This document shows, piece by piece, positions 1 to 12,211 of a DNA stretch of 64,000 bases. The translations under genes and the position numbers were made by a program. Under the pieces are notes generated by a model that worked only from the letters and a program-made list of their open reading frames with translations, was not told where the DNA came from and ran no database searches. Source of the stretch: Phoronis australis (Eukaryota; Phoronida; Phoronidae). Positions within the stretch are counted from its first letter, which is position 1; every line of letters starts with the position of its first letter. The stretch covers positions 484,866 to 548,865 of the forward strand of contig NMRA01000232.1 of assembly GCA_002633005.1 (NCBI GenBank). The letters are read 5' to 3'.

Positions 1-865
1 AATCCGTGGCATTCTCCTTTAAGTTGACTGGCAAGCTAACGAACAAAGCCAGTCTACAGTAAGCCACAAACGGCCGACTCAGTTGTTGTCTTCTTGTGAG
101 GTTATTGTCAAATTTCCCCGTACAACTCTGAAGTATTATACATGTACTGTACCTTGCTTGGAGTTGCTGCCCTAGGTAAATTACATAGGCGGATTTAAGG
201 GGGGCCCAGGGGGCCCGGCCCCCCTCCTTGGCTGCCGCAAAAAATAAAACACCAAGGGCGTAGGGAAATGTTGAGTTTATCAATTAACCCGGGTAATTAA
301 AATTATACGGATGAAACAAGATTTAAATGTGTGTATTTTTAGTGTTTGGGGGGGGGGCTCAGATCCAATTTCAAGTGTCAAATTCCGAACACGGCGCAAT
401 CGTAACGGAACTATATTGCTAAATATAGGCTCTCCCGTGATATCCCAGGCGACCAGCAGTGGCGCTGCGCACTACGACTCCGTTTCCGTCGTCTGCTCCA
501 CTGTGCAATGAAGAAAATTTACTTCAAAACGGAACCTGAGTGACGATGAAAAAACAGAAGCTACTGGTAAGATGTGAATTTTAATCGAAGCCTTAGTGAA
601 TCACTCAGAAACTCATAATTCTCTCTTTGTCAAACGTTAACTTAATACGATTTCCAAAGCAATCCCGTCATAATTGCCAACACGAAAAACGGATTTGGTC
701 TTTTGGGTATTTGAAGACAATTTTAAATACAACAAATTTGTTACGAACCGAGTGCACAAAATATAAAACGTGTAATAAGCATTACAAAAAGAAATAGGTT
801 TCGCGCGCAAATGCTGTGGACCATAAACAAGTAGGTCTCTTCAAGCATCAGATTAGGAGTTAAAT
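1..865. other. Non-genic stretch with G-rich transposon-like debris
   Basis: I see no convincing exon here. A GGCGGATTTAAGGGGGG-type sequence at about 189 resembles the terminus of a DNA-transposon-derived repeat that recurs elsewhere in the window (near 1151, 14336, 22594, 27551 and 33328). A run of ten G lies at 348-357. The 66-codon open frame at 311-511 crosses this G run and has no recognisable domain. Confidence 0.5.
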
Positions 866-930
866 CGTTGTGGTGCAGTGGTAAAGCACGCGCGCTCTAT
901 CCGCCAGGTCGTGACTTCGAGTATGTGGTA
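866..930 (+). repeat. Degraded tRNA-like (SINE head) sequence
   Basis: A sequence resembling a pol III A box (TGGTGCAGTGGTAAAGCAC) is followed after about 35 bases by a decayed B-box-like GTGACTTCGAGTA. Order and spacing are those of a tRNA-derived SINE head, but the B box departs from GGTTCGANTCC and no cloverleaf can be drawn with confidence. It is most likely an old SINE relic rather than a tRNA gene. Confidence 0.35.
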
Positions 931-1116
931 TGTGCAGTTTTTCCTGTTTGACACATTCTCCATTTTTGCCTTTTTTCTTGGATAATACTTCAGGAATCAA
1001 GGAAAATGCTTGATTTTTAGAGGAAAAAACAGAAAAATTTCCTCCCGACCTCCCCCCATTCGGTGCTATGCGCATCTACAATCGTGGTTTGCGCAAATGC
1101 TTACAGAAAAAATGTT

Positions 1117-1151
1117 GCCCCCCCTTGTGATATCCTCTAGATCCGCCACTG
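1117..1151 (-). mobile_element. Terminus of a MITE-like DNA element
   Basis: Read on the minus strand the segment begins CAGTGGCGGATCTAGAGG and continues into a run of G. The same GGCGGAT(C/T)(T/C)AG plus G-run signature recurs several times in the window. This is typical of short non-autonomous DNA transposon ends. The partner end is not certain; the similar sequence at 189 in opposite orientation is a candidate, which would make a unit of about 960 bp. Confidence 0.45.
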
Positions 1152-2733
1152 TATTAAACCTACATTTCGCCCTGTTTGACTGGCTTGAAAAACGAATATC
1201 GAATTAGGCCTTTTACCCTCATAAAATCACAATATTCTTTAAGATGACAACTGCTATTTCGGCGTTACCAACAGGGCGACTGTCAAAACCACCAGCGATC
1301 CAAAAACGACTTCAGACTGTATTGGGGTTGTCCATCTCTAAAACTGCGAATTTGACAATGGTGCATGTACGCAGATTGCTTGTGACTTGAGTGGTCAAAT
1401 GGAAAGAATCATGTCACGATGCCGAATATTTGATACCGTTTATAAGAGCAAGAGGCCAAATTCGATTTTCGTTTTTTGCCCCGCTAAACAGGGTGAATTA
1501 TAGTTTTAAGTGAGTCAACAGTTTGAGACATCAGTTAACATGAGTCGATCCATTTCATGATAAAAAGTAAACTACGAGCGCAAACATGCGCATTACCCTC
1601 TGGACATTACAATGACCAAATGCAACGGTTTGGTTTGCCAAATTGCGTTCCACGAGGTTTTGACCTGGAGCTCTGTGTTTGTAAGTACTGATTCACAGAC
1701 AGGTAATGTGCCTATGACCGCGTATGCTAGAGACTGCTCTGATTATTGACTCTTGAACACGCGTATTGCTTCAGAAAGATCTACTCATTCGGATTTCGAT
1801 GGCAGTGTCGATTAATTACATTGGTCAGTGCTGCTATACGCTAGTGTCTGCCATCTGTAGGAGTTTGAAGTTCATGATGTCGCTGCTTTACTTATCTTGT
1901 TACAGTCGGTCGCGTTTTTCCATTACTCTGCTGGCTTATCATGTAGTCATTTACAAATCTATTCTCTTTGTCTCAAGAGGATGATTAGTTACAACGAAGG
2001 ATACTTTAACGCGTCAAGTGAAGCTTTTCAAGAAAGTATGAATCCAGGGGAAGTGGAAATTTAAGACCGAGTGTGTGACTGGAGAATTTTCTGTTCTGCA
2101 CCATTTGGTACGGATTTACTCGACACAACCCAACCCCGTCGTTAGGGCCAACTGAAGGTGGTCCTCTTTCAGATCCTTGGTGGGTGGTCTGTAATCTATG
2201 ACTCTTCTTAACTGAATTTTGTCGATGATGCATTCTTACTGTTAGTTCGTCCAGGCCTTAATTAATAGTACATTTGACCATTTACCAGTGATTGGGACTA
2301 TGCTAAGATTTAGAAAAATTTATCGCAGCCACCATGGAACATATCGTACCGGAGTTTTGTTCAGACGACCCCGGGGCGTTTGTTCCGAAAATATTCGGCA
2401 GTTCAGAGAACAAAAGTCAAAACCAGTTATACGCCCGGGTGTATAGCTAGAAATGACGAATGTACGATTACGAGTATCAGTACTGTTACCATCCCTCAAA
2501 TTGAGACACGTCGTTTCAGATTCAAACATGCTTATTCTTACAAGTAAACGTTCTTGACGTATCAGCAGAATTTTTGCGTTGTATACGCCCACTGAGAGTA
2601 CTTACAGATAGAGCTGTTTGCAGAAAATCCGGTTAACATGCACGGTAAGCAAGTGGGAATAAACTTAAGTGTTGTACCAGTATAATCGTTAACTGGTTGA
2701 CCTCGTGTTTTTATGCATTTATATGAAATACTT

Positions 2734-3115
2734 CTGGGCCCGGTCTCTAATCTTTTTACTCGAAATGAAACTCGAAATTATGTTTGGCATTTTCTACTCT
2801 ACTGTTGTGCGAACTCGAGATAAGTGTCTATTATTCTATGCTCGAGTACATGACTTATGTGGATTTTTTAGTCCTAGTTTGCAGTTGATAAACCCAACAT
2901 TGAGGCTAAAAGCTCGACTTAGAACTCGAAATTTCGAGTTTTTACTCTAGTTTGTACCACGAATATAAGGGTCATCAAGGGCAAACTTGTACTAGAATCT
3001 CATATGCGTAAACTAATACTAACCACTTATCTTGAGTTCGCACAAAAGTAGCAGAGAAATTGCCAAAAATAATTTCGAGTTTGTTTCGAGTACAGAGATT
3101 AGATTCCGGGCCCAG
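2734..3115. mobile_element. Foldback MITE with ~100-bp terminal inverted repeats
   Basis: The left arm (2734-2834) begins CTGGGCCCGG and the right arm (3016-3115) ends CCGGGCCCAG. Reverse-complementing the right arm reproduces the left almost base for base, including ACTCGAAATT, TTTGGCA and GCGAACTC(G/A)AGATAAGTG. About 180 bp of unrelated sequence separates the arms. No transposase is encoded and I see no clear target-site duplication. A related, more decayed copy lies at 15370-15571. The open frames over this element (2705-2950, 3060-3260) are incidental. Confidence 0.85.
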
Positions 3116-3147
3116 GTCTCAGCGAGCTGCATCAACCGTTTGTTTGA

Positions 3148-3180
3148 ATGACGTCAACGGCCGGGCATTGTTGACGTCAT
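3148..3180. promoter_or_regulatory. Paired inverted CRE sites
   Basis: ATGACGTCAAC (3148-3158) and GTTGACGTCAT (3170-3180) form a perfect 11-bp inverted repeat. Each half contains the full palindromic CREB/ATF octamer TGACGTCA, and the spacer is 11 bp. Known biology: such octamers bind bZIP dimers. Which gene, if any, they serve is unknown; the nearest candidate exon is the minus-strand one at 3758-3832. Confidence 0.5.
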
Positions 3181-3373
3181 TGCAAGATACCGTGACAAAA
3201 TTGGCGTTATCCGAAGGTATCTCTATTCAATCACGAGCGCTGGTCGTTACCCTCTTCTGAAGTGTTCCTCTATTCGCAAAAGGTATTTATAACAACGTGA
3301 CTTTGATGTTTTAGTCGGTGCGAGGCATAATTCGCCGAAAAGCTTCCGGCGTATGGAGCGCCTATAGGAGCTG

Positions 3374-3405
3374 CATCGCCTCTGGTCGGGTCAACAGAGG
3401 CGATG
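3374..3405. repeat. Perfect 11-bp stem-loop
   Basis: CATCGCCTCTG (3374-3384) and CAGAGGCGATG (3395-3405) are perfect inverted copies separated by 10 bases. The surrounding 3330-3420 is GC-richer than its neighbours. No function can be assigned. Confidence 0.6.
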
Positions 3406-3757
3406 GTCATTGACTGACTCGGATTTCATGCACAAATAGCCTTACCTTACAATTACTGTGCAAAACGTTACACTTTGCTCTGAATTTAAGGAAATGGAAT
3501 TAAATGTTGGTTCCAAAGGCATTCAGCAAATGTCTGTACTTGCAATAAAAACACTGCTTTATCTTTCAGTTGTTAGAGTGGCCACGACACACAGGGCTAA
3601 TCTCCGCACGAAAGCAGTCTCGACTGGCGGAGGGGCGACCTAACTGAATCTGATTTATGTGCAGCGCCACCACCCAGTTTAAATTCCTAATGTACCCCCA
3701 TTGAATCTGTAAGAAAAGTAGCTTTAAAAGTAGTTTTGTGTTCGGAGAAAAGCTTAC

Positions 3758-3832
3758 CGTATCTGCAACGTCTTGTGGTCTCGATGAATAATCGTCCAGC
3801 ACCGCTCTAAACCTATTTGCTAAGCCCGACAT
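3758..3832 (-). CDS. Candidate first coding exon, unidentified protein
   Basis: On the minus strand an ATG at 3832 opens a 25-codon frame (starting MSGLANRFRAVLDDYSS) that ends exactly at ACG followed by a good donor GTAAGC (3757-3752), phase 0. The encoded peptide has balanced, protein-like composition. An inverted CCAAT box (ATTGG, about 3883 on the + strand, so correctly oriented for minus transcription) lies some 50 bp upstream, and four CACGTG E-boxes lie farther upstream at 4225-4690. I do not recognise the protein, and I could not identify a following exon between 1 and 3757. It may be a chance ORF. Confidence 0.4.
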
Positions 3833-3904
3833 ATTGCATGTGTAAACAAGTGTACATGAGCAAAAGGCTTTCAGGCCGGGCGATTGGCTGGGCTAAACCT
3901 GACA

Positions 3905-6900
3905 AGTCCTTCAGCTCAACGTTACTTAGCAAATTGCACGATATTAATAAATAACGAGCTATTTAGTAAATAGCGATTTATCCCCGCCAAGTAGCAAACT
4001 CGTTTCTAATTATTAAAGTGCAAACGCTACGTTTAACCTGCTATTTACAAATGGTAACCCCATGATTAACACTATTACAGAAAAGCTGTGACTTAATGTC
4101 TTTACTTATTACTCGGGAAAGTCTCGAGAACAGCAAACCATGAATTCCGATGTTCCAACTGATTGTTTTCACCAGCCGCGAACATCAACTTGCCATTGAC
4201 TTTGACCCAGATGTTGGGCCAAACCACGTGACGCACTTTACGACAATTGACTGTTTTGAAATTGGTTTGCGGAAAAATACAGTTCGTCGCTGGATTTTTG
4301 AAATTTTTTTTTTCATGAATACCAAAAGATAAATACTTTACGTTGCACGTGTATACATGTATGTTTACTGGTTACCAAAATTTATCGGGTTTTGTTATGA
4401 AGGCAAACAAAGGAACGCTTGGCATATATGTTCGGTGACACGCAAAATGAAAGAAAACATAAAATAATAAGAAAATAAAAAGATTACTGTCCCTTCACAC
4501 CTTTGGGACATTGAAATCTAAACATAGTGTGGCGCAACTGTAATAAACTTGATCATGTGATGCTGTGCTATTTCTCGAGGGAAGAAAGATCCAAAATTAA
4601 ACTCATCGACGTCACGTGTTGATATAATTAACAAAGGAGAAGAAAAGAATGGTATTATATAGTGTCTACGTGTACGTCATTTATCACGTGTAGGTGAAAT
4701 CCGCAAAATGCGTTGTTATGGAGATTTTTCTCGACTGTAGCGAAAGAGCAATTTGGCATCAGTTCTTCGTAACGCCTACAAACCTGATTAAAATCACGAC
4801 TGCGTTGTCTGGAATACCTTTCGAAATGTTTACGTCAAACATTTAGTAAAAGTATGCATGTTTGAAGAAACAAGAACTCCTTGTGTACGTATACACACAG
4901 GGGCGAGGGCAGGCATTTAATAAAATCGAGATTGTTAAAAATGCATATTAATAGTTTCCAAAACATTGCTTTCTTGATTTTTACATAAAGGACATTATCG
5001 GCGAAAAAACGATTTTCTGAGATCAGCGTCAATGCGGAATCTAGCAAGCGTTTCTCCGCGCGACTGCGCTGAGGAGGCGTAGCTGAAACTCACACGATGA
5101 GTGGCATATGGTATTTAAAGTGTATTAAATTTTGATAACTGATTGATTTCTGATGACTTCTAGAAAACGTCGAGAATTAACAATTTGAAATAAAATCAGA
5201 AATGTAATGGATTTTGTTGTTTTATAGCTACCCAATAACTCCAACACATCCATTGGTAATCCAAAAAAAAAACGTTTCTCGGCCGTAGAACCATCGGGTA
5301 CCATGGGGATAGCCTGCATGTTCTTTAAGAGTAATTAGAAATAAACTAACAAGTACTGGACATGTTATCCTTATAAAAGCATGAAAGTTTAACGACAGCG
5401 TTATCATTATATTAGTAAACAGACAACACCTCGGGTTTTTCGTCAATTTCAAACTGCAAAGTGATTGTGCCAAAAATTTGATGGTTGAAATAAATGATCG
5501 ACTATACTTGGACATGTTGTTTAAACAAACTTTCAATAAACCAGCCTTCCGACAAAAATAGCTTTTGATTTAGACCATTTAACGATATAAATTTGGTTTC
5601 AATTTGCTCCTTTCATTGACTGGAACTGTTTTTTGGGGGGAGGCTTCAGGAGAAGTGACCCAATTCATTATTGGTTGAGATCAGGTTCATAAAGTTGGCT
5701 AGTCATTTTGTGTTACAAACATGACCCAAAGAAATGAAATGTCCGTTCTTTCCACGCCTAGCAAGCTCTTCGTACCTGCCTGCCGTGAGTTGGAACAAAG
5801 TGCGCCTCTTTGACACGCAAAGTTATCCAAATCCAAAATTATGCATGTTGTTTCTTTGACGGTTGGGTTTATACATGTAACAGTTTTGACCAAACTGAAA
5901 ACGACACACTCGGCGCATACATGTCAGTTGCGTGCATACAGGGCTGCGTTCCCCGCCTAGAGGGAAGAACCTCACGGAAACTGAAGATCCCGCAAGCCTT
6001 CGTGTCAGGTACGCATTACAAGCGAAACAGGTAAACACGCTAGCGTTTCTCGTATCTCGAGTCTACAGAATGCAACCCAGGTGTCTGTGTATTAACTAAT
6101 GACACAGACGCAACAGTAGAACCATCTAATGAACAGAGGCTAATCAATGACCACCTTAAAAGCTCATGCTGTAGAATAACTTTAACGGATTCCCGATAAA
6201 ATCTTTTTGCGAAACGACTGTGCGCACTGGAGCTCTACGCAAATGCACACTCGGAGACATACTCATCCGCACCTTTATATAGCGAGTTCGAAACTAATGA
6301 AAATACATGTACTCTAATGTGGACGAAGTTATCCATAAAGTACACTGTACATTTTGTTACGTAAAATCTTTTAAAATTTTTGGAAACACTTTTTCAACTC
6401 ATTTAAAAAGCATGCACATTCATCGACGTTACTTTGATGCCGAATATGTCAAAGCGTATTATTTAATTAACTTCCGACTTTATTAAATAACTTAACTTTG
6501 ATTAAAGATTAATCATCAGATTTCCAGAATTTGCCACGTGATCTTCTACGTTACAAAAAGCCAACAGTAAAGGGGGTACAACAGTTCTCACCTGGGTTTG
6601 CCTATCAGAACATACGTCAATGGACTCGTCACTCTTTCTTCACGCTGTCGAAAACTGTATGCAAAGAATGAAAAGTTTTGAGTCACTTCACATCACAAGC
6701 CCTACAGATGAGCACAAAAACTTTATTCTCTCTTGTAGTTTTGACCCTTTCACTGGTATTGAAAAGTAAAGTAGGCTAAGAAAAAAGGGGTAAAAACAAA
6801 AAATCGCCACTTTTCACCCCAAAACCGCCCCTTCCCTGCCGATGCGCGATATAAGCCAACATTAGATTCTGAAAACAAATTACCTACAGATTTCAAAAAT

Positions 6901-7168
6901 GTGGTCCAAAAGTACAGTCAACCAACCAGTTCTTTTTTGCAATTCTGGCTTGCTTGAGGAATGCAGTGAAATCGCAGCCGATTTCTCAGTGCTACCCAGC
7001 AATGCACAAGTGCAACAGCTAGGGTAACGCCATCTTGAAGAAGAGTGCAGCTACAACCGAGCAAGTGGTTTTTCTCATTTCCAACATGTTCACAAATACA
7101 AACAAACCACATTCACTGAGCCTACATGCAACACCTACCTCAAAACTGCCCCCAAGCCTGTCCTAACC
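3905..7168. other. Non-genic stretch with E-box cluster
   Basis: No convincing exon is seen. It contains four CACGTG palindromes within 466 bp (4225, 4346, 4613, 4685), a copy of a short dispersed motif at 4991, and a possible minus-strand polyadenylation signal (TTTATT on +, 6722-6727) for the candidate exon at 7169-7424. The ORFs at 5228-5536 and 5810-6038 overlap on opposite strands and show no domain features. Confidence 0.45.
4991..5040 (+). repeat. Dispersed 55-bp motif, copy 1
   Basis: GACATTATCGGCGAA, then TTTTCTGAGATCAGC and GCGGAAT, is shared in the same order and orientation with 17651-17705 and 37693-37750. The three copies are imperfect but clearly related. Flanks do not align by eye, so I cannot define the element ends. 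A transposon or SINE tail is the likeliest origin. Confidence 0.55.
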
Positions 7169-7424
7169 CTAGGTTTTAGTATTTTGGCACTGCAAACTGG
7201 TAGCGGCCGCAGCCTCAAAGTCATCCAGTACTGGCTGTTTCATTGCGTTACTCGATAGCGGATCAGTCGGAATGCATTCTACTGAATACCCAAGACCGGG
7301 CTTTGGCTTTTCATTTTTATTCTCATTGTCGGAGTTTACCCCATAACGAAAATGTTTCACCCTCATTCCATTTTTGACCACCCAAAATGTTTTTAGTAAC
7401 ACTGTCTGATTCTTTGACACGTTG
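7169..7424 (-). CDS. Candidate terminal coding exon, unidentified protein
   Basis: Minus-strand frame of 85 codons from an acceptor-like TTATTTGTCACAG (AG at 7426-7425) to a TAG stop at 7169-7171. The C-terminal half (residues such as KPKPGLGYS, ECIPTDPLSS, VLDDFEAAAATS) reads like a hydrophilic protein tail, with better codon balance than the AT-rich surroundings. An AATAAA in the right orientation lies about 445 bp further on. No domain is recognisable, another frame is also open for about 35 codons, and no upstream exon is identified. Confidence 0.3.
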
Positions 7425-7479
7425 CTGTGACAAATAACCATCTGAAGCAATTTTGGGGCAAATGGGGGCGACAAATCTT

Positions 7480-9223
7480 GTTTATTTTCATCGTGTCGGC
7501 GGTGTTACGGCACCACGAAAGTAAAATACTTTTTAAAATTCAAACAAAATGTCTATGGATTATAAATGACATATTTTCACACATACACGCACGTGTCGTA
7601 CTATTTTTAATCGTTTACATTCACTGGACTCACAGACAGTGAATAGTTTCCACGTAGGGCGCGTTTATTTCATATAGTGTATGCCACTCACTTACTCAAT
7701 TATAATGTTCATTTGCCCTTGAACTTCCGCTCTATCACCTTTCGCTCCCGTTGTGTGTGTATATATATTTTTGCGCGTATGTTTGTACGTATATACATGT
7801 AAGAGTGCTTATCCTTATCACTTCAAGTTTTTATACTCACCGAGCAATTCAACGACAATACGCTATAGATCACAAATGCAACCTAACAAATGACTATTAA
7901 CAGTAATTACCAATTAATATCTCATAACGACACCCATCGGCGTATATACTGATTAACCACACTAATTATATGTTGTGAAGCCTGCGTGAGACAGTAAACG
8001 TTAGTAATAGTTTATCGCAAGTTATAATGTGTGAGAGGGTTCTGCCCCTGCACTGTGAAGGAATTCCGACTGTCAAATCAGACCTTCCATCGGATTCGCA
8101 CGACCGGCGTGTCTGACTACTTACCGCCAAAGGAATAGCATCAGGACATGCTGAAGCGTGATTGCATTCTGAGTGATCACATTTTGTGAAAATTATTCAG
8201 ACGTTATGAATTGCAAAAGTTCAGTCGTACGGTGGTTCGTGTAGAATTAAGCCTATGGATATCCGGTTGAATCCGTCTCATGCGAATTTTATAAATGTAT
8301 TGCGAAGCGGTCAGACTGTCTTACCTTCTCAGTCTTTTTAAGAAGTAAACCAGCGACTATCGAACAGCGATATGTTATTCTTCTAGGGCCACTGTCATTA
8401 TTCACTGGAAAGATGGAGTAGGCTTCAGCTCTATAATCTTCTGCGGAATACAACCTATCCTATGTGCTGTCATAAAATATTAAAACGCTTAACGCATAAA
8501 AAGCAATGCAGTGCTTTGCTCTGGCTCTCGCAAACTCTCGTTAGTTTATTGTGATAACGCAAGCTATATCACATTTGATTAATCGCGTCAGCTATCGATT
8601 GGCATCATGAAGTTGAAGTTATACAGTACAACGCTTCAGTAATATACCTAACCGACGGTGTTTTGTATTCGCCTCCTTTACTAAAACAAAGCGCAGCATC
8701 GATTTCCGGTGTGAGCTTACAAAACAAGCGGATTAAATGTGTTTGTTCCTTCTCAAGTCACATTATTCGTATCATTCGCTTATTGAGTGGGTTATTTATG
8801 AAGGTGTTACGTGCTAATACCTAATTATTAAGTCCGTTGAATAATATTTAATGGTCAAATGCTTCTGTTAATCAAACAACATGTGCCGCACCCTGTCGGC
8901 AAAAACATATGGCTGTTGCGGGACCTTCAATTTGCCTGAGCTTGGATATGAAAATAAATTTCTTGATTGAAGCTCCACAAATTTTGGCCAAATATTTTTA
9001 CTAGCCGCATCCCGCCAGATTTTGATTGTCACTGAATCGTATATGTCATGTTCAATTTTGAAAGCTCTGGTTTAACTTAAAGATGTCACAGTTACTTTTT
9101 TAGAAATTCCACCGGAGTCAGATTTTTACCGATGTTTACAAACGGCGAATTGTTCAATGGACAATTGGCCTTTGCTGTTACGACTGTGTTTGATGACGAT
9201 CTCGTGCTTTCTACCAGACCTAG
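7480..9223. other. Non-genic stretch
   Basis: No supported gene. It contains an alternating purine/pyrimidine tract (GT and TA repeats) near 7754-7795 and otherwise AT-rich unique-looking sequence. Confidence 0.5.
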
Positions 9224-9282
9224 TTTCTTGCAAGAAAGGCTAGATCTCGTAAGACTTTGCGAGATATCGTCATATATCCTAG
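9224..9282. repeat. Palindrome plus dispersed repeat, copy 1
   Basis: TTTCTTGCAAGAAA (9224-9237) is a perfect 14-bp palindrome flanked by CTAG on both sides. It is followed by GATCTCGTAAGACTTTGCGA (9243 on), which is repeated with changes at 16321-16363 (GATCGTGTAAGACTTCGTGA), the similarity extending through GATATCG to ACTAG/CCTAG. The two sites define a small dispersed repeat family. Confidence 0.5.
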
Positions 9283-9830
9283 CTAAGAACGTGGTCTCAC
9301 ACTAGCTTGCTATTAATAGCGAGATTCTTGCGCCTACGAAACTCTACACAGGTGAAAACATGGTCGTGTTCAGTTTTAACAAAACCAAAAGGTAAATGTG
9401 TACGCCCTGTCCACGTGATCGTGTATTCATTTTAAAACCGAAATTCTTTTAAGTTTGGGAAATGCCCATCCTTTTCGACTACTGAACACGTGGCATCGGA
9501 GTTTTCGAAAAGTTGTCTTTCCAGTTAATAGTACGTGGACAGAAGGCCGGGTGTCACGGTACACCGGCGCAAAGAAAGGGGATGTCAAACTACTGGGTAT
9601 TTGAGCTATTAGCACGATACAGCCCAGTGCAAAAGGCAACTTTCTTTATTTGCTCTTCCAAAGTAACGCCATCGATATCTTATCCTTTGTTTGAATTGAA
9701 ATTGGTTTCAATTTAGAAATCGCCAGATGAATTCCACTGCCGGCTATGCCGATTTGGTGAGTAAAACTAGCCCGCCTACGGTGACAAGCAACGACTTGTC
9801 AGTTCTCAAGCTTAGAAGTGAGGAACCGAT

Positions 9831-9836
9831 TTTATT
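9831..9836 (-). terminator. Possible polyadenylation signal for the exon at 10058-10215
   Basis: TTTATT on + reads AATAAA on minus, about 225 bp beyond the stop codon of the candidate terminal exon. It supports that call only weakly, because AATAAA is common in AT-rich DNA. Confidence 0.3.
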
Positions 9837-10057
9837 AGATCAAACGGCCAATCAGTAGTTATTTTTGACACAAAGCGTGGGTTCATTACGCCTTCAAGAG
9901 ACCGAAATAACATTCGGAGATTACGACGGTTTGGATTGGTATTTTGCGCCATCTATTGAGAAATACTTTAGGGGCTTGCAGGTGCTGCCGCAACAGCTAG
10001 AGAGAGCAGACTACTGAGTTCGAGTCATTCTACACAGGTTCGTGTTTCGTGACACAA

Positions 10058-10215
10058 TCAATTATAGAACAAGGCAGTAATACCAAGGATGGTAACTAGA
10101 AAATCTTTGGTAATACGACGATTCTCTATACTTGTCTCGCTCAGTTCCTTAATTGCCTGGGAGACTCGAGTGTCAATGTTAACAGAATGATATGAAGACA
10201 TGGAAGTGCTATGCG
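10058..10215 (-). CDS. Candidate terminal coding exon, unidentified protein
   Basis: A strong minus-strand acceptor (eight T, then GCAG; AG at 10217-10216) opens a frame of about 52 codons ending at TGA (10058-10060). The peptide contains SVNIDTRVSQAIKELSETS followed by a basic, protein-like stretch and shows no low complexity. The intron enters after the first base of a codon. A correctly oriented AATAAA lies about 225 bp beyond the stop. No family is recognised, and upstream exons were not identified. A 42-codon cysteine-rich frame on the same strand near 10560 could be unrelated. Confidence 0.4.
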
Positions 10216-10299
10216 CTGCAAAAAAAACAAATGGACATTGCAGCTGATGACTGGCATGTGGAAGCAATGATTGTTGTATTGTCATTGTCAGTGATATCA

Positions 10300-11940
10300 T
10301 GAGGTGTACTGACAGTCTTTGACGACGTTACAGGTTAACGTTGTTTTCCAAGTTTGTGCATCGAGAGTTTATTCAAACTGTCACAATTAGATGGATATGA
10401 CCGATTGTGCAAAGCCACAAACCCAAAAACTGTCTCAATGAATAATTACGACAATTTATGCTTCGGAGGACTACACTTATTAACTGTCCGAATTTGAGGA
10501 GGCGACAATTCATGTTCGCAGCTCCGCCTGTACAGTTTGTAGCAGGCAAAGCATCTTTCACATGTTGACATTGATAAAGGTCATCTTGTTAATATCATTG
10601 AAATTCTTGTTGCATTTGTATATTACATTTAAGTTTATGCATTCATCTGTACATGAATATAATGTGTGTAAATGTAATAATTTTGATGACCAGATATAAT
10701 GTTTCATAGTGCTTTCTGGGCTTTACTATTATTATTGTATAATGCATTTTTGTAATGGCAAATTAAATCTCCTGTGCATGCAACAACTTATCATTCAAAG
10801 CCGAGGGTGCATGCAGGTTACACCTTACATGTACATGTATATGCCTAAGGTCACTGTCCCCCCGTAGGTAGTCCATAGCTCCAGTCATTTCATTCTCTGA
10901 CTATATCGGGGGGGCAAGTTCATTTTTCTTGTGTGGCTAGAATTGGGTTCAATATAATATTAGAGGAGGTACCGCGTTTCAAGTTGCACACTTTTTGTGA
11001 AAACAAAATTTTATGTTCTCTTAATCTAACATTTATCAATAGGTGGCGTTGTATGCTGTCTCTTGTCAGCCACAAGCTAAGATATTGAGAATGTTCACAA
11101 GGTCATATTCAGTAGCATACCCAATGGTGAAAAAACGAAATTTATTATTGGGAAATCGTCAGCTTTCCAATTCTTTTAATATCCATTACAAACAACGCAA
11201 GCCGCGATTAGTGTTTAATTTTACAACTTAAACTTGAAGTATGATACTTGCAATTGCTTTCCACAACGGTGATTTTTGTGACTCTCGCAGTTTGGATAAA
11301 ACCTACTAGTGTTGTGTTCAATCACTGGTTGTCTATAATTACTTGATGACGTGTTTTCTTTAATTCTGCGCACTTTTTATTTTGTTACCGTGATAAAGGT
11401 ACTGACACACCATGCCCTCATTGTCATCCACCCTACACACTGTTGCATTTCTGCCTTCTTTCGAAGTATGCTACGTCTGAGAAAACTTCCAAAAAGATAG
11501 ATTTAATCCTTTTTGAACATCCACGTTGGCTTTGACAGTGTTCAAAAGCTTTTGTGGATTGATTAAATAGTGTTATCACAACAAGTCAACAACTTCTGAA
11601 GATTACAAAATAGACAAACTTGCAAAATGGTTTCATTAACGTCACAAAAATGTTTCGCAACCAACGATACCCTGTAGGCTGCTGTAAAAACCTGTTCTTC
11701 TGAAAATTCAAACTTTCCCCTTTTGGTCCCAAGTCACGATTTTATAGGCCTTTTTAATGTATTATGAAGCCACCTCATGGAGCTGAAATGCAGGCAAATC
11801 AGTACAATTTTAACACGTTATTTCTCTGACTTAATATCAAGTACAGAGAGCCTTCTGTATGTTCTGCTCTGCTTGAATTTAAGCACATCTTCATAAATTA
11901 CAGAAAAAAACCTTTCCAATCAAATGGTTAAGTAATCACA
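10300..11940. other. Non-genic stretch
   Basis: AT-rich sequence with two overlapping TACATGTA palindromes at about 10826-10840, and no supported gene. Confidence 0.5.
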
Positions 11941-11941
11941 T

Positions 11942-12104
11942 GCAGACGCACACGATGATATGGGAGTAATTAAAACATTGATCCATTTGTTTTACATGTA
12001 ATTAATTCACCTATACAGGTTTTGCAATGTTTCCTTGTCAAATGATTCTGTTTGCACATGCATATTTCCACGTGAGACCGGGTAAACAGATTCAAACTTT
12101 GCTT
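11942..12104 (+). repeat. Old direct duplication, copy 1
   Basis: This segment (CAGACGCACACG, GATATGGGAGTAATTAAAA, TTTACATGTAATTAATT, GATTCTGTTTGCACATGCA, AGATTCAAACTTTGC) is repeated in the same order and orientation at 12212-12380. Conservation looks high, roughly four bases in five, with small indels. No open frame spans it. Confidence 0.8.
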
Positions 12105-12211
12105 ACTTGTTTAAAGTATTTACCATATCTAATTTTCCTACCGTATTAATATAACGCTGATATTTTATATTAATCGGAACCTTCCAAGTCAAAAGTCTTT
12201 GTGATAACATA

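Noticed and set aside
9727-9756. Ten-codon first exon (MNSTAGYADL) ending at GTGAGT
   Set aside because: The donor is fair, but there is no promoter signal or following exon, and a frame this short is expected by chance.
10440-10565. 42-codon cysteine-rich minus-strand frame (with RCFACYKLYRRSC)
   Set aside because: It resembles a zinc-finger knuckle, but the spacing fits no known finger and no splice sites or homologous context support it.
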